The notes: generated by a model not told the origin, from the sequence alone. DNA of 64,000 bases from Candidatus Intricatilinea gracilis (GCA_016702605.1 JADJDQ010000005.1:191731-255730), one strand, 5' to 3'; shown: positions 54,079 to 63,995, counted from the first letter of the stretch. A program made the numbers and translations.

Positions 54079-57000
54079 TCAAGCCACCTTCTCGATGTTG
54101 ACGAGGAACGCCTTGAACTCCGGCGTCTGCGAGTTGGCGTCGCCGACGAAGGGGGTCAGTGCATTGGCCAGGTAGCCGTTCTGCGTCACGCCCTTGAAGC
54201 CCCAGTGGATGGGGATGCCGACGTGGTGCACCTTCTTGCCGTTCACATCGAGGCCCTTCATGCGCTTGGTCACCACACAGGCGGCAACCACCTGACCCCG
54301 CTTGCTCGTCACCTTGACCCGATCACCCTGCTTGATGCCCTTTTCCCTGGCCAGGTCTTCGCCGATCTCGACGAAAGGCGCCGGCTGCACCACCGCATTG
54401 CTGCGCGAGTGCTTGGTCCAGTAGTGCATGTGCTCGGTCAGGCGATAGGTGGTGGCCGCGTAGGGGAACTCCTCCTTCTTGCCAAACGCCTCGAGGTCGC
54501 CCTTGTACACACGTGCGGCGGGATTGCTGACCGCCTTGGCGTTGTCGGGGCACATCAGGTTCACACCTACCGGCGACTCGAAGGGCTCGTAGTGCTCGGG
54601 GAACGGGCCTTCGGCCATACCCGCTGCATGCAGACGGGCCACACCCTCCGGCGTCATGATGAAGGACCCTACTCCTTGCTCGGGCGCCGCATCCGGGCGC
54701 ATGTCGGGTACATCCGCACCGCCAGCCCAGCTGGAGCCGTTCCAGGCCAGGTACTTGCGGCTCGGATCCCAGGGCTTGCCGTCCTTGTCAGCGCTGGCGC
54801 GGTTGTAGAGGATGCGGCGGTTGGCCGGCCACGCATAACCCCAGTTCGGAAACACTCCAAGGCCAGTCGGATCGGAGTTGTCGCGCCGTGCCGTGAGGTT
54901 GCCCGCCTGACTCCAGCAGCCCGAATACAGCCAGTTGCCGCAACTGGTGCTGCCGTCATCGCGCAGCAGCCCGAAGCCGGCCACCTGTTCACCTGCCTTC
55001 GCAAGCACCTTGGGCGGCGCTTTCGGATCCTTCGGGTCGGGCGGACCGAGCACGTCGGCCAATGCCTTGCCCGAGATTTCGCGCAGCAGTTCGGCTGGCG
55101 AGGGCACATTCGCGTTGACATAGGGCCAGTTCAGCGCCGCCACCGGCTCGGGCAATGTGCCGCCATCCTTGGCGTACAAACCCCGGATCTTCTGGAACAA
55201 CCGGGCGATGATCTCGCTGTCGACCTTGGCCTCGCCGGGAGGATCGACCGCCTTTTCCTTCCAGGTCAGCACACGACTGCTGTTGGTGAACGACCCGGTC
55301 TCTTCGGCGAAGCAGCTCGAGGGGAAGCGGAACACCTCGGTCTGGATCTTGGACGAATCGACGTCGTTGAGCGGGCCGAAGTTCTTCCAGAATTCGCTGG
55401 TTTCGGTCTCCAGCGGATCCATGATCACGAGGTACTTCAGCTTGGACAGCGCCTGCGACAACTTTTGCTTGTTGGGCACGGCCGCCAGCGGATTGAAGCC
55501 CTGGACCAGGAAGCCGTTCATCTTGCCCTGGTACATGCGCTCGAAGATGGCCAGCACGTCGTACGCACCGTCGCGCTTGGGCACCCAGTCGTAGGCGAAG
55601 TTGTTGTCCTTCGTGGCCGCGGCACCGTAGTAGGCCTTCATGAGGCTGACATGGAACTTCGGGAAGTTCTGCCAGTAGCTCATCTGATTGGGCCGCAAGG
55701 GCTTGAGGGCGCGCTTGCTCAGGTACTCGTCGAACGTCGGGTCGGCTTCGGTGGGCGCACCCATGTAGCCGGACAAGGTCTCGGAGTAGGCACACATGTC
55801 GGTGATGCCCTGCACATTGGCATGCCCGCGCAAGGCGTTCACGCCACCACCCGGACGACCCATGTTGCCCAGCAGCAGCTGGATCATGGCCATCGTGCGG
55901 ATGTTCTGGCTGCCCACCGAATGCTGGGTCCAGCCGAGCGCGTACAGGATGGTCATCACCTTGTTGGGCGCCGAGGTCTCGGCCATGGCCTCGCAGATCT
56001 TGAGGAACACCTCCTTGGGTGTACCCGTGATCTTGCTGACCTGCTCCGGCGTGTAGCGGCTGTAGTGCGCCTTGAGCTGCTGGTACACCGTCAGTGGATC
56101 CTGCAGCGTCTCGTCCACCTTGACGAAACCGTCGTCACCCTTCTGGTAGCCCCAGCTGGCCTTGTTGTACGAGCGCTTGGCCTCGTCGTAGCCGCTGTAG
56201 AAACCGTTGTCGAACTTGTAGTCCGGCTTGGTCAGGAAGCTGATGTCGGTGTTGAACTTGGCGTAGTCGAGGTGGATCTTGTTGTTGCTGAGCAGGTAGT
56301 TGATCACCCCGCCCAGGAACGCGATGTCCGTACCCACGCGGATCGGCGCGTAGATGTCGGCCACCGCCGCACTGCGCGTGAACCGTGGATCGACCACGAT
56401 CAACTTGGCCTTGCGTTGCTGCATGGCCTCGACAGCCCACTTGAACCCGCAGGGGTGAGCTTCGGCGGCATTGCCGCCCATGATCAGAACAAGATCGGCA
56501 TTCTTGATATCGGTCCAAGAATTCGTCATCGCACCGCGACCGAAAGTCTGGCCCAGACTGGACACAGTCGGCGCGTGTCAAATGCGTGCTTGGGTATCGA
56601 GAGCGACCATCCCCAGGCCGCGAGCGACCTTGACACTGAGATAACCGGATTCGTTGGAGGCGGCCGAAGAGATCAGGAAGGCCGCAGTGTTCCAGCGATT
56701 GACCGTGATGCTCTTGCCTTCCTTCTCGACCGAGGTCACGAGATTGGCATCGCGGTCGGCCTTCATGTGCTTGGCCACCCGCGTGAGCGCGTCGTCCCAC
56801 GAGATCTGCTTCCACTCGGAGCTGCCGGGCTCGCGCACCTGCGGCACCTTCACACGACTGGTCGACTGGATCATGTCCATCACGCCGGCGCCCTTGGGGC
56901 ACAGGGTGCCGCGGTTCACCGGGTGGTCGGGGTCGCCCTCGACGTGGATGATGGTCGACTTGACGTTCTTCGCCTTGTCGCCCAGGGTGTACATCACCAG

Positions 57001-57174
57001 GCCGCAGCTCACCGAGCAATACGGGCAGGTGCTGCGGGTTTCGGTCGTCCGGGCAAGCTTGAAGTTGCGTGTCTCGGCCAAGGCGGCCGTGGGCGAGAAG
57101 CCCAACGCAACAAGGCTGGAACCTACCAGCCCCTGACTGCTTACCCGGAAGAATGCTCTCCGGTTCATGTCCAT
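54079..57174 (-). CDS. fdoG: Selenocysteine-containing formate dehydrogenase catalytic subunit (alpha)
   Basis: This 1031-residue molybdoenzyme is interrupted by one in-frame UGA (56578-56580), which encodes selenocysteine 199. The context I-U-H-A-P-T-V matches E. coli FdnG/FdoG (V-U-H-G-P-T-V). The Tat signal is NRRAFFRVSSQGLVGSS, and the 4Fe-4S motif is CPYCSVSC followed by CPKG. The Mo-bis-MGD region GRGAMTNSWTDIKNADLVLI resumes after the UGA. Start 57174 follows AAGGAGA. The enzyme should oxidise formate in the periplasm and pass electrons via FdoH and FdoI to quinone. fdo versus fdn naming is arbitrary here. Confidence 0.96.
56545..56580 (-). promoter_or_regulatory. SECIS-like element following the fdoG UGA codon
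   Basis: Downstream of UGA 56578-56580, 18 bases intervene before the loop AGUCUG (56554-56559). The loop is closed by CC/GG pairs, with an unpaired U two pairs below. E. coli fdhF has the same 18-base distance to its GGUCUG and a bulged U in the same place, which SelB contacts. This supports recoding rather than termination. Confidence 0.7.
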
Positions 57175-57257
57175 CGTGTCTGTCTCCTTGCACGGGCCCA
57201 GCACAGCAGCTCGCGCATGCACGGTTTCTACAAGGCGGTCACGCCGCACTCCGTGCG

Positions 57258-57286
57258 TTTATCCCTCCGACACCCGGTTGTTTCAA
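57258..57286 (-). promoter_or_regulatory. Candidate sigma-70 promoter for the fdoGHI operon
   Basis: On the minus strand, TTGAAA (57281-57286), a 17-base spacer and GATAAA (57258-57263) match the TTGACA/TATAAT consensus at 5 of 6 and 4 of 6 positions with ideal spacing. It lies 84 bp upstream of the fdoG start, between fdhD and fdoG. Confidence 0.45.
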
Positions 57287-57304
57287 CTAGGGTAGTTGCC
57301 AAGT

Positions 57305-58141
57305 TCAAGGCAGCAAAAACCCGCGACCTGAGCCGTACACGGTGGCCCTGTCGGCGCGCACATAACCCAGCAGCGTCAGGCCGGCCGCATCGGCGGTACG
57401 CACAGCCAATGCCGTGGGTGCCGAAATGGCGGCCAGCAGGCCGACACCGGCACTCGCAGTCTTGAAAACCATTTCATAACTTGCCCGGCTGGTGACGCAG
57501 ATGAAGCCCTGATCGGCGCGGTGGCCACTACGTGCCAGCCAGCCGATGAGTTTGTCCAGCGCGTTGTGGCGGCCGACGTCCTCGCGCACACACAGCAACT
57601 CGCCACCTAACGCGCAGAAGGCCGCAGCATGGCTGGCTCCGGTGGCCTGCTGCAGGGCCTGGCTCGATGCCAGCTCGGCCATGCCACGCTGCAAGGCCGC
57701 GGGGGTGATATCCACCTGCGGCACCCGCGCCGGCACGGGCCGAACGGCCTCGCTCAGGTTCTCGGTGCCACACAGGCCACAACCAGTTCTCCCCGTCAGG
57801 TTGCGGCGTTTTTCCTTCAGGCGCATGAAGCAGCGCTGCGTCACACGCAGGTCGACGGTGAGGCCGGCAGCACCACCTTCGAGCGTATGCGGCGTGACCT
57901 CGACATCGAGCAGATCGGCCGCACTGTCGACGATGCCTTCGGTGAGCGAGAAGCCCAGGGCGAAGTCTTCCAGGTCGAGCGGCGACGCCAGCATCACCGC
58001 ATGCGAGATACCGTTGTAGACCAGCGCCACGGGCACCTCCGCGAGCAGCGCGTCTTCTGCGGCCTCGCGCTCGGTGCCTCGACTGCGTATAACCTGCAGC
58101 CGTATCAGGCCTTCGGGTGCGGTGATCGAGTCGTTGTTCAT
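57305..58141 (-). CDS. fdhD: Formate dehydrogenase sulfurtransferase
   Basis: A 278-residue FdhD, which transfers sulfur to the Mo cofactor of formate dehydrogenases. The two-cysteine motif GRTGCGLCGTENL carries the catalytic Cys pair; EDVGRHNALDKLIGW and VTSRASYEMVFKTA are also diagnostic. The start MNNDSITAPEG at 58141 was chosen; a longer frame upstream is antisense to the lipoprotein gene. It lies 130 bp upstream of fdoG on the same strand and could serve both formate dehydrogenases. Confidence 0.95.
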   Translation of the reverse strand: MNNDSITAPEGLIRLQVIRSRGTEREAAEDALLAEVPVALVYNGISHAVMLASPLDLEDFALGFSLTEGIVDSAADLLDVEVTPHTLEGGAAGLTVDLRVTQRCFMRLKEKRRNLTGRTGCGLCGTENLSEAVRPVPARVPQVDITPAALQRGMAELASSQALQQATGASHAAAFCALGGELLCVREDVGRHNALDKLIGWLARSGHRADQGFICVTSRASYEMVFKTASAGVGLLAAISAPTALAVRTADAAGLTLLGYVRADRATVYGSGRGFLLP

Positions 58142-58304
58142 TCCAGGGATTGTCCCATCCAGGGCGCGGCGACGCAGGTCGGCCGCCGGGCTTGCAAGGC
58201 ATTGCGCCGGGCCAGCACTCCTGACCGGGCCTGGTCGTCGCATCGACTGGCATCGACGCCTCGAGGCTAGGATCGTGACTACCAAAGTTCGCGGAGTCTT
58301 CATC

Positions 58305-59126
58305 ATGCAACGTCGCCAGTTCACCCGGCACATCGCCGCCTTGCCGCTTGCCATGCCGCTCGGTCTGGGCGCCGCTGGCCTTGCAGGCACGCTGGTCGGC
58401 TGTGCCGCCATGGAGAAGGAGAACAAGCAGCGCCAGGTCGCATCGGTGCTGAGTTTTCTCTATCCCGGCAAGGACACACCCGAGCCAGCGTCGGCCCAGG
58501 TGGCGGAGATCAAGGTGCCGTTCCGCATCGGTGTGGTCTTCGTGCCAGACGAGAAGCTGGTGGCCGACCAGCGCCTGCCCGAACCCGAACGCCAGATGCT
58601 GGCCGGCAAGGTCAGGGATGCCTTCGCCAGCTACCCCTTCGTGAGCCGCATCGAGGCTGTGCCGTCGCTCTATCTTCAGCCAGGTGGCAGCTTTGCCAAC
58701 CTCGACCGGGTCGCAGCCCTGCTGAACCTGGATGTGCTGGCACTCATCTCCTACGACCTGGTGCAACACGCCGATGCCACCGGCTGGTCCTTCCTGTACT
58801 GGACCGGTGTCGGAGCCTACGTGATCGAGGGCGACAGGTACGACGTGCTCACTGCCGTCGAGTGCACGGTCTTCGATGTGAAGAGCCGGCGCCTGTTGAT
58901 GCGTGCGGCGGGCACGGCAAGAGACAAGGGTGAAGCCTCACTCATCAGCTTTGGCGAGAAGGCGCGCGCGGCGCGCAGCAAGAGCCTGGGCATAGCGGTC
59001 GACCAGATGACATTGGCGCTGAAGGGCGAAGTGGCTCGCTTCCGCGAGACCGCACCCAAGGACCCGATGATCAAGCTGGTGCTGCCGCCGGGATACGACC
59101 CCAAGTCGGCAGTACCCGCACGCTGA
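58305..59126 (+). CDS. Lipoprotein resembling rhombotarget lipoproteins
   Basis: A 273-residue protein with RR-containing signal peptide (MQRRQFTRHIAAL), hydrophobic core and lipobox GTLVGCAAM (lipidated Cys about residue 31). Next come RQVASVLSFLYPGKDTPEP, IKVPFRIGVVFVPD and a mixed alpha/beta domain. The S-x-LYP and RIGVVFVP segments recall the rhombotarget lipoprotein family, but no GlyGly-CTERM tail is present (it ends PKSAVPAR). Its function is unknown. It is the only plus-strand gene between fdhD and the fds operon and is divergent from fdhD. Confidence 0.65.
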   Translation: MQRRQFTRHIAALPLAMPLGLGAAGLAGTLVGCAAMEKENKQRQVASVLSFLYPGKDTPEPASAQVAEIKVPFRIGVVFVPDEKLVADQRLPEPERQMLAGKVRDAFASYPFVSRIEAVPSLYLQPGGSFANLDRVAALLNLDVLALISYDLVQHADATGWSFLYWTGVGAYVIEGDRYDVLTAVECTVFDVKSRRLLMRAAGTARDKGEASLISFGEKARAARSKSLGIAVDQMTLALKGEVARFRETAPKDPMIKLVLPPGYDPKSAVPAR

Positions 59127-59179
59127 CCTGTCATACGCCGCGGTCCGGACGACCCATCCGGCCACGCGATCGAGCCGAT

Positions 59180-59467
59180 TCAGCCGGGCGGGAGAAGTTC
59201 GTCGCGCCGCTCGAGCGCGGCCTGGCGCACCAGATCGCTCAGGCCCTCACCCGCGGCCGGGCCGTCGAGGTGGGCGTAGAGCTGACGGCGCATGCGGGGC
59301 TCCCAGAACTTGCGCACATGCTCGGCGATGCCGGCCAAGGCCTCGGCCCGGTCAGGGTAGGCGGCGTAGAAGTCACCGATGCGGTTGATCATGCGCACCA
59401 GGTTGTCCAGCACCATGCGGTGGTGGTCGGCGTGCTCGCTCACCACGCTGTCGTCGACGCCGATCAT
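59180..59467 (-). CDS. fdsD: NAD-dependent formate dehydrogenase delta subunit
   Basis: A 95-residue helical protein with the FdsD pattern: LVRMINRIGDFYAAYPDRAE, AEHVRKFWEPRMRRQLYAHL and LVRQAALERR. In Cupriavidus and Rhodobacter FdsD is the small subunit of the soluble NAD-linked enzyme, probably helping cofactor insertion. Its ATG overlaps the fdsA stop by 4 bases. It is the last gene of the fds operon. Confidence 0.92.
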   Translation of the reverse strand: MIGVDDSVVSEHADHHRMVLDNLVRMINRIGDFYAAYPDRAEALAGIAEHVRKFWEPRMRRQLYAHLDGPAAGEGLSDLVRQAALERRDELLPPG

Positions 59468-62406
59468 CGTGCGGCCTCCGTCCAGGCGGCCTGGCTGGCG
59501 CGCGCCAGCAGGTCGATCTGGGTGTCGTTGAAGCGGGCGTAGTCGCGCTGCCAGTCACTGAGCTGGCTGACCTTGTCGACCTGCACTGCCGTCACCTTGT
59601 ACTCGGGGCAGTTGGTGGCCCAGTCCGAGCTGTCGGTGGTGATGACGTTGGCGCCCGATTCGGGGAAGTGGAAGGTCGTGTAGACCACGCCCGTCTGCAT
59701 GCGCTCTGTCACCACGGCGCGCAGCACGGTCTGGCCGGCGCGGCTCTGGATGCCGACCCAGTCGCCGTCCTTGATGCCACGTTCCTCGGCATCGTGTGGG
59801 TGCAGTTCGAGCCGGTCTTCCTCGTGCCAGCGGCTGTTGTCGGTGCGGCGGGTCTGGGCACCGACGTTGTACTGGCTGAGGATGCGCCCGGTGGTGAGCA
59901 GCAGCGGGAACTTTCGCGTCACCTTCTCGTCGCTCGGCACGTACTGCGTGATCATGAAGCGGCCCTTGCCACGCACGAAGCCGCCCTGGTGCATGAGCGC
60001 GGTGCCGGCCTCGTGGGTGCTGTCGTTGCAGGGCCATTGCACGCTGCCCAGGCGGTCGAGCTTCTCGTAGCTCACGCCGGCAAAGCTCGGCGTGAGGGCG
60101 GCGATCTCGGCCATGATTTCGCTGGGGTGCACATAGTTCATCGGGTAGCCCAGCGCGTTGGACAGGCGTTGTGTCACTTCCCAGTCGGCCAGACCGGGCT
60201 GCGGCGGCATGACCTGGCGCACCCGGCTGATGCGGCGCTCGGCATTGGTGAAGGTGCCGTCCTTCTCGAGGAAGGAGCTGCCAGGCAGGAAGACGTGCGC
60301 GTACTTCGCCGTCTCGTTGACGAAGATGTCCTGCACCACAATGCATTCCATCCGGCTCAGCGCCATGGCCACATGCTGCGTGTTGGGGTCGGACTGCACG
60401 ATGTCCTCACCCTCGCAGTACAGGCCCATGAAACTGCCTTCGAGCGCAGCGTCGAACATGTTGGGGATGCGCAGGCCCGGCTCGGCCGCGAGTGTGACGC
60501 CCCAGGCCGCCTCGAACTGGCTGCGCACCGTGCTGTCGCTGATGTGGCGGTAGCCCGGCAGCTCGTGCGGGAAGCTGCCCATGTCGCAGGCGCCCTGTAC
60601 ATTGTTCTGGCCGCGCAGCGGGTTCACGCCGACCCCTTCGCGCCCGACCATGCCGCAGGCCATGGCCAGATTGGCGATGCCCATCACCATGGTCGAGCCC
60701 TGCGCATGTTCGGTCACACCCAGGCCGTAGTAGATGGCACTGTTGACCGGGCCCGACGCGCCGGCCTGGCGCTGGCCGCTGATCGAGCCGGTGGCATACA
60801 GGCGCGCTGCCGCACGCAGCGTCTCGGCCGGCACGCCACACGCCGCACTCAGCGCCTCGGGCGAGTTCTCGGGCTTGCTGACGAAGTCGCGCCACTGCGC
60901 AAAACTCTTGTCGTCACAACGCTCGGCGATGTAGGCCGCGTCGATCAACCCTTCGGTGACGGCCACATGTGCCAGCGCGCTGATCACTGCCACGTTGGTG
61001 CCAGGGCGCAGTTGCACATGCACGTCGGCCTTGATGTGCGGTGAGCTCACCAGGTCGATGGCACGCGGGTCGATGACGATGAGCCTGGCCCCTTCGCGCA
61101 GGCGCTTCTTCATGCGCGAGCCGAACACCGGGTGCGCCTCGCTCGGGTTGGCGCCGATCACCAGGATCACATCGGCATGCTCCACCGACTTGAAGGTCTG
61201 CGTGCCGGCCGAGGTGCCGTAGGTCTGGCCCAGGCCGTAACCCGTGGGGCTGTGGCACACACGAGCACAGGTGTCGACGTTGTTGTTGCCGAAGGCCGCC
61301 CGGATGAGCTTTTGCACCAGATAGGTTTCTTCGTTGGTGCAACGGCTCGAGGTGATGCCGCCGATCGAGTCCTTGCCGTGTTTGGCCTGGATGCGGCGGA
61401 ACTCGCTGGCCGCGTGGTTGAAGGCCTCGTCCCAGCTCACCTCGCGCCACGGATCGGTGATCTTCGCGCGGATCATGGGCTTGGTGATGCGGTCCTTGTG
61501 TGTCGCATACCCCCAGGCGAAGCGGCCCTTGATGCAGCTGTGGCCTTCGTTGGCCTGGCCGTCCTTCCACGGTGTCATGCGCACCACCGTGTTGCCTTTC
61601 ATCTCGGCCTTGAAGGCACAACCCACGCCGCAGTAGGCGCAGGTGGTGATGACGCTGTGTTCGGGCTGACCGAGCTCGATCACGCTCTTTTCGGTGAGTG
61701 TGGCCGTCGGGCAGGCCTGCACACAGGCACCGCAGCTCACACATTCGCTGCCCATGAAGCTCTCGTCCATGCCGGGCGACACACGCGAGTCGAAGCCCCG
61801 GCCCGAGATGGTCAGCGCAAACGTGCCCTGCACCTCTTCACAGGCGCGCACGCAGCGGTTGCAGACGATGCACTTGCCCGGGTCGTAGGTGAAGTACGGG
61901 TTGGATTCGTCCTTCTTGCTGGCCGTGTGGTGGCAGCCGATGACACCGGCCACTTCGGTCTCGCCCACGCCGTAGCGGACATTGCGCAGGCCGACCACAC
62001 CGGCCATGTCCTGCAGCTCACAGTCGCCGTTGGCGGCGCAGGTCAGGCAGTCGAGCGGATGATCGCTGATGTAGAGCTCCATCACGCCCTTGCGCAACTC
62101 CTGCAGCCTGGGCGTCTGGGTGTGCACCTTCATGCCGGCTTCGGCCGGCGTGGTGCAGCTGGCCGGACAACCCTTGCGGCCGTCGATCTCGACCAGGCAC
62201 AGCCGGCATGAGCCGAAGGGCTCGAGGCTGTCGGTGGCGCACAGCTTGGGGATCATCACGCCGGCATCGACCGCGGCGCGCAGCAGCGAGGTGCCTGCTG
62301 CCACCGTCACCTGCTGGCCGTCGATCTCGAGCGTGACTTCCTGGTCGGAGCGACTGGCCGGAGTGCCGTAGTCGATCTCGTGGATCTTGATCACGGGGTA
62401 GTTCAT
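59464..62406 (-). CDS. fdsA: NAD-dependent formate dehydrogenase alpha subunit, cysteine type
   Basis: The 980-residue catalytic subunit has a NuoG-like N-terminus (2Fe-2S with CATDSLEPFGSCRLC; HPLDCLTCAANGDCELQD), ferredoxin clusters (CIVCNRCVRAC, CVSCGACVQACP) and CAYCGVGC before the Mo domain. The Mo ligand is cysteine 384 in CARVCHSPTGYGLGQTYG, in the place of the selenocysteine of FdoG. No Tat or Sec signal is seen, so it is cytosolic. The start at 62406 follows AGGAG. It reduces NAD+ with formate together with FdsB and FdsG. Confidence 0.95.
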   Translation of the reverse strand: MNYPVIKIHEIDYGTPASRSDQEVTLEIDGQQVTVAAGTSLLRAAVDAGVMIPKLCATDSLEPFGSCRLCLVEIDGRKGCPASCTTPAEAGMKVHTQTPRLQELRKGVMELYISDHPLDCLTCAANGDCELQDMAGVVGLRNVRYGVGETEVAGVIGCHHTASKKDESNPYFTYDPGKCIVCNRCVRACEEVQGTFALTISGRGFDSRVSPGMDESFMGSECVSCGACVQACPTATLTEKSVIELGQPEHSVITTCAYCGVGCAFKAEMKGNTVVRMTPWKDGQANEGHSCIKGRFAWGYATHKDRITKPMIRAKITDPWREVSWDEAFNHAASEFRRIQAKHGKDSIGGITSSRCTNEETYLVQKLIRAAFGNNNVDTCARVCHSPTGYGLGQTYGTSAGTQTFKSVEHADVILVIGANPSEAHPVFGSRMKKRLREGARLIVIDPRAIDLVSSPHIKADVHVQLRPGTNVAVISALAHVAVTEGLIDAAYIAERCDDKSFAQWRDFVSKPENSPEALSAACGVPAETLRAAARLYATGSISGQRQAGASGPVNSAIYYGLGVTEHAQGSTMVMGIANLAMACGMVGREGVGVNPLRGQNNVQGACDMGSFPHELPGYRHISDSTVRSQFEAAWGVTLAAEPGLRIPNMFDAALEGSFMGLYCEGEDIVQSDPNTQHVAMALSRMECIVVQDIFVNETAKYAHVFLPGSSFLEKDGTFTNAERRISRVRQVMPPQPGLADWEVTQRLSNALGYPMNYVHPSEIMAEIAALTPSFAGVSYEKLDRLGSVQWPCNDSTHEAGTALMHQGGFVRGKGRFMITQYVPSDEKVTRKFPLLLTTGRILSQYNVGAQTRRTDNSRWHEEDRLELHPHDAEERGIKDGDWVGIQSRAGQTVLRAVVTERMQTGVVYTTFHFPESGANVITTDSSDWATNCPEYKVTAVQVDKVSQLSDWQRDYARFNDTQIDLLARASQAAWTEAAR

Positions 62407-62423
62407 CGTGGTCTCCTGGGCCG

Positions 62424-63995
62424 TCAAGCAGCACTGCGGCCATCGGCCGCCAGACCGAAGTCGGCCGGGTAGTGGTTCAGCGCCGACAGCACCGGGTACG
62501 GCGTCATGCCACCCATGGCGCACAGGCTGCCGGCCAGCATGGTGTCGCACAGGTCGCGCAGCAGATGCACCTGCTGTTCTCTCACCTGGGGTTGGTGGTG
62601 GTTGGCGACGATGCGGTCGATCACCTCGACCCCCCGGGTCGAACCGATGCGGCACGGCGTGCACTTGCCGCAGCTCTCGATGGCGCAGAACTCCATGGCG
62701 TAACGCGCGAGCTTGGCCAGGTCGGCCGTGTCGTCGTGCACCACCAGGCCACCGTGGCCGACCACGGCACCCACTGCCGCATAAGCCTCGTAGTCGAGCG
62801 GGATGTCCCACTGCGATTCGGGCAGATAGGTGCCCAGCGGGCCGCCCACCTGCACGGTCTTGACGGGTCGGCCGCTGGCCGTGCCACCACCGTAGTCGAC
62901 CACCAGTTCGCGCAGCGTCACACCAAAAGCCAGCTCGACCAGGCCGCCGTGCCTGATGTTGCCGGCCAACTGGAAGGGCAAGGTGCCGGTGGATCGGCCT
63001 CGGCCGTAGTTCTTGTAGGCTGCAGCACCATGCGTGAGGATCCAAGGCGTGGCCGCAAACGTGAGCACGTTGTTGATGATGGTGGGTTGACCAAACAGGC
63101 CCACCAGTGCGGGGATCGGCGGCTTGGCACGCACGATGCCGCGTTTGCCTTCGATGCTTTCGAGCATGGCGGTTTCTTCGCCGCACACATACGAGCCGGC
63201 ACCCATGCGGGCTTCGAGGTGAAAGGCCCGGCCGCTGCCCATCACGTTGTCGCCCAGGATGCCGGCAGCCGTGGCGCGGCGCACGGCTTCGTCGAACACC
63301 TGCACGGCCAGCGGGTATTCGCTGCGGATGTAGACGTAACCCTGCGTGGCACCGGCCGAGAGGGCGGCAATCGCCATGCCCTCGATGAGCATGTAGGGGT
63401 CACCCTCCAGAACCATACGATCGGCAAAGGTGCCCGAGTCCCCTTCGTCGGCATTGCACACGACGTATTTCTGCGGGGCCTGCGTCTGTGCCACCGTGCG
63501 CCACTTGATGCCGGCCGGAAACGCCGCACCACCGCGACCACGCAGGCCCGAGTCGAGCACGGTCTGCCACACGGCATCGGGTGTCGACTCGATGGCCTTG
63601 CGCAGGCCGCTCCAGCCGCCGTGGGCCTCGTAGTCGGCCAGCGAGAGCGGATCGGTGACACCCATGCGGGCAAAACACAGGCGCTGCTGGCGCGCCAGGT
63701 AGGGGATCTCGGCGGTCACGCCGTGGCCCAGCACGTGCGCGCCGCCCGAGAGGAAGCCAGCGTCGAACAGCCCCGGAACGTCATCCACCTCAACCGGGCC
63801 GTAGGCGACCCGGCCTCCAGCCGTTTCCACCTCGACCAGGGGCTCGAGCCAGAACAGGCCACGTGAGCTGTTGCGCACCAGCTCGATGCTGGCGCCGCGC
63901 GCCGCCGCCTGGGCCACGATCGCGTCGGCCACCTCGTCGGCACCCACGGCCAGGGCAGCGCTGTCGCGAGGCACACAAACCCTGATCGGCTTCAT
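62424..63995 (-). CDS. fdsB: NAD-dependent formate dehydrogenase beta subunit
   Basis: The 523-residue diaphorase subunit has an N-terminal thioredoxin-like region (about 1-120) and a NuoF-like domain: GLRGRGGAAFPAGIKW for NADH/FMN binding, CNADEGDSGTFADR, and the 4Fe-4S motif ESCGKCTPCRIGSTRG with a distal Cys. It transfers electrons from FdsA to NAD+. It is 17 bp upstream of fdsA. The last bases of the window (ATGCATGA on this strand) are compatible with an fdsG stop overlapping the ATG at 63995, but fdsG itself is outside. Confidence 0.95.
   Translation of the reverse strand: MKPIRVCVPRDSAALAVGADEVADAIVAQAAARGASIELVRNSSRGLFWLEPLVEVETAGGRVAYGPVEVDDVPGLFDAGFLSGGAHVLGHGVTAEIPYLARQQRLCFARMGVTDPLSLADYEAHGGWSGLRKAIESTPDAVWQTVLDSGLRGRGGAAFPAGIKWRTVAQTQAPQKYVVCNADEGDSGTFADRMVLEGDPYMLIEGMAIAALSAGATQGYVYIRSEYPLAVQVFDEAVRRATAAGILGDNVMGSGRAFHLEARMGAGSYVCGEETAMLESIEGKRGIVRAKPPIPALVGLFGQPTIINNVLTFAATPWILTHGAAAYKNYGRGRSTGTLPFQLAGNIRHGGLVELAFGVTLRELVVDYGGGTASGRPVKTVQVGGPLGTYLPESQWDIPLDYEAYAAVGAVVGHGGLVVHDDTADLAKLARYAMEFCAIESCGKCTPCRIGSTRGVEVIDRIVANHHQPQVREQQVHLLRDLCDTMLAGSLCAMGGMTPYPVLSALNHYPADFGLAADGRSAA

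Noticed and set aside
56578..56580. In-frame stop in fdoG as a sign of a pseudogene
   Set aside because: The flanking protein matches FdnG/FdoG without a gap, the position is that of Sec, and tRNA-Sec, selA and selB are nearby.
54205..57465. Open frame of over 1000 codons on the plus strand opposite fdoG
   Set aside because: It is antisense to a clearly conserved gene, has no recognisable domain, and is explained by GC-rich codon bias. Similar long antisense frames at 6127-8145, 11508-13730 and 20880-22574 were rejected for the same reason.
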